Translations under genes and position numbers: made by a program
In this document: positions 60,069 to 64,000 of the stretch, one piece after another
How positions within the stretch are numbered: position 1 is the stretch's first letter
How the letters are laid out: every line of letters begins with the position of its first letter
The notes under the pieces: generated by a model
The model's database searches: none
Told to the model about the DNA's origin: nothing
The model's input: the letters and a program-made list of their open reading frames with translations, nothing else
Assembly: GCA_944323135.1 (NCBI GenBank)
Contig: CALURI010000007.1
Coordinates: 1-64,000 of the forward strand
DNA: 64,000 bases
From: Candidatus Gastranaerophilales bacterium
Lineage (GTDB): Bacteria > Cyanobacteriota > Vampirovibrionia > Gastranaerophilales > Gastranaerophilaceae
Direction of reading: 5' to 3'

Positions 60069-60817
60069 TACGCTTCCAATTTTTGTAGAATTTCATCTGA
60101 TATATCAAAATTTGCATAAACATTTTGAACGTCATCATGTTCTTCAAGTTTATCTAAAAGTTTTAAAATTTGATCAGCTGTTTTTTCGTCTGTTATTTCT
60201 ATTGTATTTTGTGGAATTCTTGTAAGTTCAGCAGATTCACTTTTAAATCCTTCAGCTTCAAGACCTTCCGTTACTGATTGGAAATTTTCTGCTGATGTAA
60301 TAACTTTATACTGCTCATCTTCTTCATTAACATCTAATGCATCTAAACTGATTGCAGCTTCAAAAAGTTTATCAAAATCAACACTTTTGTCAAAAGTAAT
60401 AACTCCTCGTTGATCAAACATCCAGCCAACACAGCCTGTTGCACCAAGACTTCCGTTATATTTTGTAAAGAAACTTCTGATATCTCCGGCTGTTCTGTTT
60501 CTGTTATCTGTCATTGCTTCAATTACAACAGCAACCCCGCCCGGTGCATAACCTTCATAAATAAGTTCTTCGTAATTATCAGCAGAACCTGCTCCAGCAC
60601 CTTTTTCAATTGCACGTTTTATGTTGTCATTGGGTAATCCTGCTGCTTTGGCTTTTTCTATTGCGGTTCTTAAACGGAAATTCCCGGCAGGATCAGGACC
60701 GCCAAGTCTTGCTGATACTATTAATTCTCTTGAGTATTTTTGAAATACTACTGCTCTTTGTGAATCTACTTTTGCTTTTTTATGCTTAATGGTTGACCAT
60801 TTTGAGTGTCCTGACAT
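60068..60817 (-). CDS. yebC: YebC/PmpR-family regulator
   Basis: A 249-residue cytosolic protein of the TACO1/YebC family (MSGHSKWSTIKHKKAKVDSQR at the start). Members act as transcription regulators or relieve ribosome stalling at proline-rich sequences. Domain structure is intact (NDNIKRAIEKGAG, YEGYAPGGVAVVIEAMTDN). The start at 60817 fits the family; upstream in-frame residues to 60865 do not. It is first in the yebC-GGDEF-tsaE-tsaB operon. The four prepilin leaders carry polyproline, a possible but unproven target. Confidence 0.92.
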   Translation of the reverse strand: MSGHSKWSTIKHKKAKVDSQRAVVFQKYSRELIVSARLGGPDPAGNFRLRTAIEKAKAAGLPNDNIKRAIEKGAGAGSADNYEELIYEGYAPGGVAVVIEAMTDNRNRTAGDIRSFFTKYNGSLGATGCVGWMFDQRGVITFDKSVDFDKLFEAAISLDALDVNEEDEQYKVITSAENFQSVTEGLEAEGFKSESAELTRIPQNTIEITDEKTADQILKLLDKLEEHDDVQNVYANFDISDEILQKLEA

Positions 60818-60905
60818 ATTTTTTACCTCTTTAATCTGATTATACTTATATTGATATTTTAACACAAAAAGTTTTATTGTTTTTTTAATGTGATAAAATA
60901 GTTTT

Positions 60906-61808
60906 ATGAATTATAAAAAAAATGTATATTATAAATATTTTGATGAAAATATTTTAACGCAAGTGAAGGAATTTGAAATTCAGCGTATAAATATTATTAA
61001 AAAAGTAATTTTATCTTCGGCTGCATATTTTTTTGTTGGAATATGTTTGGCTGTGTGTTTTGTATTTGTTAAATTTGAACCTGTATATAAATTTATCCTT
61101 GTTCCTTTAATTTTATTTTTAATGTATGCGTGTATTATAAAAAGTATTGTGAATTTTGTTATTGCCGGCAAAGATTTTCAGGCTATGCTTTATGAAAAAG
61201 TTTTTCCTTTGTTTTTGGTCCCGTTTGCAAATTTTAAAAAATGGCCTAAAAATCATAATACAGATGTTATTATTGATTCTAAACTTTTTCATAACTTTGA
61301 TACTCAAGAAGATGTAGCAAGCTTTTTCGGTTTTTATGAGCGTACGAATATTATTGTTTCTGATTCCAGAATTAAAATGCCGCTAAAAGGGGTTAATAAG
61401 CCGGATTTGTTTAAGGGAACTTTAATCCAGCTTGAATTAGAAAAAAGCATTGATAATCATGTAATTATGTTTTCTAAAAATGAGAAAAAATTTAATAATT
61501 ATAAGCAGATTAATCCGCATATTGATGATATGAATAAATATTTGTATGTGTTTGCAAAGAATAATAATAATTTGGAATTTATTTCCTTAAAGTTTTGGAA
61601 TACTGTTAAAAAATTTGGTGCATTATATACAGCAAAAGGATTTGAATTATCTTACAAGGATAATATTGTTCTGATTGCTATTAGACAGAAAAAACCTATG
61701 CTGTTTGGTTTTTTATTCAGATCTTTATTAAAGGCAAAAAATTACGATGACCTTATTGAAAGATTCATCGTAATTTTTGATTTAGTTGATATTTTAAATG
61801 AAGGTTAA
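60906..61808 (+). CDS. Two-TM membrane protein, DUF3137-like
   Basis: A 300-residue protein with two N-terminal transmembrane helices (residues ~37-56 and 62-82) and a cytosolic domain containing LFKGTLIQLEL. This layout resembles the DUF3137 (galanin-like) family, judged by eye. The -10-like TAAAAT ends 7 nt before the ATG and there is no RBS, so the mRNA may be leaderless. It overlaps the convergent end of the glycogen-synthase-like gene by 4 bp. Function is unknown. Confidence 0.6.
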   Translation: MNYKKNVYYKYFDENILTQVKEFEIQRINIIKKVILSSAAYFFVGICLAVCFVFVKFEPVYKFILVPLILFLMYACIIKSIVNFVIAGKDFQAMLYEKVFPLFLVPFANFKKWPKNHNTDVIIDSKLFHNFDTQEDVASFFGFYERTNIIVSDSRIKMPLKGVNKPDLFKGTLIQLELEKSIDNHVIMFSKNEKKFNNYKQINPHIDDMNKYLYVFAKNNNNLEFISLKFWNTVKKFGALYTAKGFELSYKDNIVLIAIRQKKPMLFGFLFRSLLKAKNYDDLIERFIVIFDLVDILNEG

Positions 61809-64000
61809 GCTGCTTTATCTAATTTTGGCTTGTCTTCTTTTTTTGTATCTGTTGTTGTTTGCGGAGCTGTATTTTCGGCTGTTTTATCAGCTTTTTTATC
61901 GCGTTTTAAATATGCATAAGCCGCAGTGCCGATTGCCGCAATACCAATACCTGTTCCGATGATAATTTTAGTCCATTTTGTTCTGGCTTTTGATGCGCTT
62001 TCTTTTAATGCATCAGCTATGCCAAATTTATTACCTAACATACGGCTCATTTTTTTATTGCTTCTGGCTGCTATTCCTTTATCTACTTCAAAAACTTCTG
62101 TCATATAACGTTCATTTGCAGTTTTGCCTCCGTTATATGCAGAATTTTCATGCCAATCAATTTTTTGTTGAAGGCTATCTCTTACCATAGAAGCATACTT
62201 AGATACTTTACCTTCTTCATGTTTGAGATTATAATCAGATACTGCTTGTTGTATGCAATCTTTTACTTCTGCAGCGTTTTTTAACATTCTTTCAGAGTCT
62301 ACAGCATTGCCGAGTTCTTGAGCTGAAATATTTTGGAATTTAGAAGTATCTATGTTTATAAGATAAGGATTTTTAGTTAAGTAACCTCTTGTTGCGGCAA
62401 TAAAGTCTGGAGCTCCACCGGTTTTTGTACTTATAACAGGCGTACCTGCTGCAAAAGATTCAAGAGGCGTAATTCCGCAAGGCTCATATCTTGATGTGAA
62501 AATAGAATAAGTTGCACATCCTACAAGTCTGTTAGGGAAGAATCCGTTGACGTACATTGCATTGCCTTTATAAATTCCGCCATCTAATTCTTCTATCTGT
62601 CTGATAATATCTTTAACCCATTTAAAATCTCTTGCATCGTCTTCCCAAACACCTGCACCGACAATCAATTTACAATGTTTTTTTGTTTCTTTATCAACGT
62701 TTGGGTCTTTTAAGAAGTCTAAAAATGCTTGAAATGTAGAAGGATAACCTTTTTGTGGATCAGGACGTCCCCAACCCATAAATATCATATCGCCTTCATT
62801 ATATTTTGATACATGTCCTATAACACTTGCTTTATCGCCGGATATTTGACTTTGAGTAAAGAACATTTGAGTTAAACCAGTTTGACCGTTTTTATCAAAT
62901 GCTTCTCCTAAAGTGTCAAGCAACCATTTTGTATTTGCTTTTTTAGCTTTCAAGACTTCATCAAGGTTGTCTGATACAAATTTGCCGTTTGCATCATATA
63001 CCGGTTTGTATTCGTAAGTTGTAAAGCCTGCTTTTGATTTTGTTAAACCGTTTATAAAGTTGCCTCTGCAGAAATTTGCGGTCGGGTCATTTAGTCTTAA
63101 GTTAGCCGGAGTACTTCCGTTTGTAATATCAATAGTTTTTGTTTCTGCAAGTTTTGTTGTCATAAATTGGGCAATATCAGGTGTATTCGAGGATTTCATT
63201 TCTTTGCCGTAATTTACTGATACTGTACCGCAGCTAATATTTTTAGGGTTTGCTTTTGTCCCTGCGACAGGAACCATTGACAAGTTAAATGTCCGAACTT
63301 CATTTGCAGTGTCTATATAGTCATCGCGGAAGTTTTGCATAAAAGGCTCTAAAATTTGATATGCAAATCTTTTTTCTTCTTTAGTTGCTCTTGTCCAGTT
63401 AGCTTCTATTTCTCTTAATTTTACAATTTGAGAATGTTTATTTAAATTATCAACATCTTCTTTTCTTGCAGCCATTCTAAAGAAGTCAAAAGGATTACTT
63501 TCTGCTCCTTGATAATCTCTTCCGGGGTTATGGAAACGCCCGTCAGCTTTAACGCCGTTCCAGTATTGGTTCCCGAAATGAGATTCATCTGCAATATAGT
63601 TCATTACCATAAAGCCCGGTCTATCGTGTACCCATATGTTTGAAGGATTATAAAATCCGTGTTTTTCAGTATTTAATTTAGGTAATACATCTACAAATAC
63701 TCTGTTACTGTCGGCATAAGCAAGATCTGTTTTGATTTCTTGAAGCTTGCCGTTTACTTTTACTTTTGCACTTCTGGAATAATAAGCTTTATCAGTTCCA
63801 TAAGGAGATTCAAATCTTGCTAAACCTTCTGTGTGCATAAAATATGCAGCGTTTCTTTCTGCTTTGTTTGGTGCAGCTTTGGAGTTTATTGCTTCAATTT
63901 GTTTTTTTACTTCATCGGTGTTTAATTTAGCTTCATATTTTTCTTTTAAATATTTATCTGTATTAACAAGCTGCTCTACTTCTTTTTTTATTTTTGCTTC
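61805..64000 (-). CDS. Glycogen/starch-synthase-like glycosyltransferase with C-terminal membrane anchor (partial)
   Basis: The frame is open from the window edge (no stop to 64000), so the N-terminus is missing; about 730 residues are visible. The C-terminal GT-B motif SRYEPCGITPLESFAAGTPVISTKTGGAPDF is the nucleotide-sugar site of GT5-type starch and glycogen synthases, and GWGRPDPQKGYPSTF is the preceding motif. After the GT domain comes a hydrophobic segment (KIIIGTGIGIAAIGTAAYAYL) and a Lys/Thr-rich tail, which is unusual for cytosolic glycogen synthases. The donor is unknown. Confidence 0.8.
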   Translation of the reverse strand, partial: EAKIKKEVEQLVNTDKYLKEKYEAKLNTDEVKKQIEAINSKAAPNKAERNAAYFMHTEGLARFESPYGTDKAYYSRSAKVKVNGKLQEIKTDLAYADSNRVFVDVLPKLNTEKHGFYNPSNIWVHDRPGFMVMNYIADESHFGNQYWNGVKADGRFHNPGRDYQGAESNPFDFFRMAARKEDVDNLNKHSQIVKLREIEANWTRATKEEKRFAYQILEPFMQNFRDDYIDTANEVRTFNLSMVPVAGTKANPKNISCGTVSVNYGKEMKSSNTPDIAQFMTTKLAETKTIDITNGSTPANLRLNDPTANFCRGNFINGLTKSKAGFTTYEYKPVYDANGKFVSDNLDEVLKAKKANTKWLLDTLGEAFDKNGQTGLTQMFFTQSQISGDKASVIGHVSKYNEGDMIFMGWGRPDPQKGYPSTFQAFLDFLKDPNVDKETKKHCKLIVGAGVWEDDARDFKWVKDIIRQIEELDGGIYKGNAMYVNGFFPNRLVGCATYSIFTSRYEPCGITPLESFAAGTPVISTKTGGAPDFIAATRGYLTKNPYLINIDTSKFQNISAQELGNAVDSERMLKNAAEVKDCIQQAVSDYNLKHEEGKVSKYASMVRDSLQQKIDWHENSAYNGGKTANERYMTEVFEVDKGIAARSNKKMSRMLGNKFGIADALKESASKARTKWTKIIIGTGIGIAAIGTAAYAYLKRDKKADKTAENTAPQTTTDTKKEDKPKLDKAA

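Overview
The window is a 64 kb piece of an AT-rich bacterial chromosome with ordinary housekeeping content and no phage, insertion sequence, rRNA or CRISPR array. Gene content suggests a gut-type Melainabacterium (Vampirovibrionia, Gastranaerophilales-like). The clues are a SigF-like sigma factor next to a prepilin peptidase, an RNase E/TIGR03960 radical-SAM operon, many GFTLAEVLITLG prepilins, and cytosolic proteins with a short N-terminal F-x-G motif. The lineage call is inference, because no rRNA is present. Genetic code 11 fits throughout.

Layout. 0-10.4 kb: PEP carboxykinase, a ferredoxin, phosphopentomutase, a SigA-type sigma factor, a secreted thioredoxin-like protein, FolE2, an M49-type peptidase, RlmH and MscS. 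10.4-17.5 kb: tRNA-Gly(TCC), a possible structured RNA, then parvulin, M24 peptidase, SpoU methyltransferase, dnaA and ruvA on the plus strand, facing pilD and a SigF-like gene. 17.5-28.7 kb: gatC, pyrG, a prepilin, an HD-GYP protein, a ketopantoate reductase family gene, a LysM protein, and the rne operon on the minus strand. 28.7-39.2 kb: surface-sugar genes, RWYD-repeat proteins, secreted proteins, a BlaI-like regulator, radA, an XRE regulator, a prepilin, gap and DUF378. 39.2-54.5 kb: a large M16 peptidase, two prepilins flanking purA, a GH15-like protein, etfBA with an NfnA-like flavoprotein, an acetyltransferase, a PfkB kinase, pnp and another prepilin. 54.6-64 kb: two HNH-like paralogues, a tsaB-tsaE-GGDEF-yebC operon, a DUF3137-like protein and a glycogen-synthase-like protein cut by the window end.

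Main observation. Four of the five complete prepilin genes share one 5' module: promoter TTGACA-N17-AATAAT, a strong ribosome-binding site, an ATG, eight or nine codons, then a run of 9 or 10 C (G on the plus strand), then the prepilin leader and GFTLAE. The upstream ATG is out of frame with the prepilin in all four as sequenced, and 11 C would restore every one (8 also works). This looks like a multi-copy phase-variable (or slippage-decoded) pilin system. The fifth prepilin (36563) has no tract and is in frame. PilD and a SigF-like factor, whose cyanobacterial relatives control pili, lie in the same window, as do c-di-GMP enzymes (HD-GYP, GGDEF). Two of the modules are near-identical direct repeats on either side of purA.

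Other points: several genes have a -10 box 7 nt before the ATG and no ribosome-binding site (likely leaderless mRNAs), and two tandem HNH-type proteins have a very long insert inside the zinc-binding fold.
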